Of a DNA stretch of 41,615 nt, positions 41,063-41,615 are shown in pieces. This DNA comes from an uncultured Clostridia bacterium (lineage in GTDB: Bacteria; Bacillota; Clostridia; Christensenellales; Aristaeellaceae). The notes under the pieces were generated by a model. It saw only the letters and a list, made by a program, of their open reading frames with translations. It was not told the DNA's origin and made no database searches. The stretch covers positions 1-41,615 of the forward strand of contig CALCQO010000019.1 of NCBI GenBank assembly GCA_937894675.1, written 5' to 3'. Each line of letters starts with the position of its first letter. Within the stretch, counting starts at the first letter, position 1. Position numbers and translations under genes: made by a program.

Positions 41063-41362
41063 TTACGCGCCGACCAGCAGCGCTATCAGCCTTGCCGCGC
41101 CCAGGTCCAGCAGGCCGATTACCACGCCCATGAATGTCATGAAGGCGAGGACGACCAGCGTGTACTGGAGCAAGTCCTTGCGGCTGGGCCAGGTTACCTT
41201 TTTCAGTTCCCGCCACATGTTCTTGAAGGGCGAAACAATAGCCGTAGGCAGGCGTTTGAAGAAGTTGATCACCTTCGTCAGAAAGGAAGGATTGGCATCC
41301 TTGGCTTTCTGGGAAGCCACAGCCTTTTTCTCCGTGCTGCGGACGGTTTTCTCGTCTGCCAT
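41063..41362 (-). CDS. secE: Preprotein translocase subunit SecE
   Basis: This 99-residue single-span protein clamps SecY. A charged N-terminal stretch (1-45) precedes the conserved amphipathic helix and hinge MWRELKKVTWPSRKDLLQYT, then one membrane helix to the C-terminus. ATG 41362 follows GAGGT and lies 2 bp after the rpmG stop; the longer open frame overlaps rpmG. Confidence 0.94.
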   Translation of the reverse strand: MADEKTVRSTEKKAVASQKAKDANPSFLTKVINFFKRLPTAIVSPFKNMWRELKKVTWPSRKDLLQYTLVVLAFMTFMGVVIGLLDLGAARLIALLVGA

Positions 41363-41364
41363 AC

Positions 41365-41529
41365 TTACCTCGTTTCGCGGTGCGCAGTGTGTTTGCGGCA
41401 GAAGCGGCAATACTTGCTCAGCTCGATGCGGTCGGGGGTGTTCTTCTTGTTCTTCTTGGTGTTATAGTTGCGCTGCTTGCACTCGTTGCAGGCAAGCACA
41501 ATGTTGGCACGTGCGTCCTTGACTGCCAT
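41365..41529 (-). CDS. rpmG: Large-subunit ribosomal protein L33, zinc form
   Basis: This 54-residue protein reads MAVKDARANIVLACNECKQR and continues NYNTKKNKKNTPDRIEL, YCRFCRKHTAHRET. Cys14, Cys17, Cys41 and Cys44 are the zinc ligands, so it is the C+ paralogue. It lies ahead of secE, as is usual in Firmicutes. Confidence 0.95.
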   Translation of the reverse strand: MAVKDARANIVLACNECKQRNYNTKKNKKNTPDRIELSKYCRFCRKHTAHRETR

Positions 41530-41560
41530 GGGTGAAACACCTCTTTTCTACGTAAAATGA

Positions 41561-41615
41561 TTAGCCTTCGATAACGCTGGCAACGGCGCCGGCGCCCACA
41601 GTGTGGCCGCCTTCA
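41561..41615 (-). CDS. tuf: Elongation factor Tu, 3' end only
   Basis: The last 17 complete codons before the TAA read EGGHTVGAGAVASVIEG, which matches the C-terminus of bacterial EF-Tu (usually GGRTVGAGVV-x-I). The gene runs off the right edge. Its position upstream of rpmG, rather than between fusA and rpsJ, is unusual for a Firmicute. The call rests on a short stretch only. Confidence 0.85.
   Translation of the reverse strand, partial: EGGHTVGAGAVASVIEG

Overview
The window looks like a chromosomal contig from a low-to-middle GC Firmicute, most likely a member of the class Clostridia. The signs are the intact S10-spc-alpha ribosomal superoperon with adk, map, a small KOW protein and infA inserted in Firmicute order; an IspH-S1 fusion gene behind cmk and plsC; a T-box in front of proS; zinc-type S14, S4, L33 and L36; and near-universal AGGAGG ribosome binding sites. 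No rRNA or tRNA gene, CRISPR array, insertion sequence or prophage was seen. I cannot name the genus.

Layout. Positions 1-5100 hold a visibly AT-rich surface-polysaccharide operon on the minus strand (Wzy/WaaL-like polymerase, Wzz-like co-polymerase, SDR epimerase, GT4 glycosyltransferase) behind a near-perfect sigma-A promoter. Positions 5188-8190 hold a second minus-strand operon: nadD-yqeK fusion, rsfS, a cysteine-less ArsC-like protein, and a coiled-coil FMN-binding protein. Positions 8231-24237 are one long minus-strand ribosomal superoperon from rpsJ to rplQ, with secY, adk, map, infA and rpoA. It starts at its own promoter with a structured leader of about 200 nt and ends at a canonical terminator. 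Positions 24371-26170 hold proS under a T-box riboswitch.

From 26290 to 39225 the genes run on the plus strand: comEB, a FolT-like ECF substrate-binding membrane protein, an LCP-family protein, nth, a zinc/manganese ABC ATPase and permease, a cytoplasmic GH13 glycosidase, a large multi-repeat peptidoglycan-binding protein with its own promoter, cmk, plsC and ispH-rpsA. Two back-to-back terminators separate this from the last minus-strand block: rplA, rplK, nusG, secE, rpmG and the 3' end of tuf.

The most interesting signals are regulatory RNA and gene architecture. Upstream of rplK there is a hairpin that closely resembles the L1-binding site of 23S rRNA, so L1 feedback is likely. Inverted repeats sit at the three ancestral operon junctions inside the ribosomal superoperon (rpsQ/rplN, secY/adk, rpmJ/rpsM). 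An internal Shine-Dalgarno plus in-frame ATG at the IspH/S1 boundary could give free S1. rplK-rplA ends in a terminator without rplJ-rplL-rpoBC, and tuf lies upstream of rpmG instead of before rpsJ. Several proteins have lost expected catalytic residues (ArsC-like, the kinase-like tail of the Wzz protein, a His in IspH). I found no obviously new defence, mobile or biosynthetic system.
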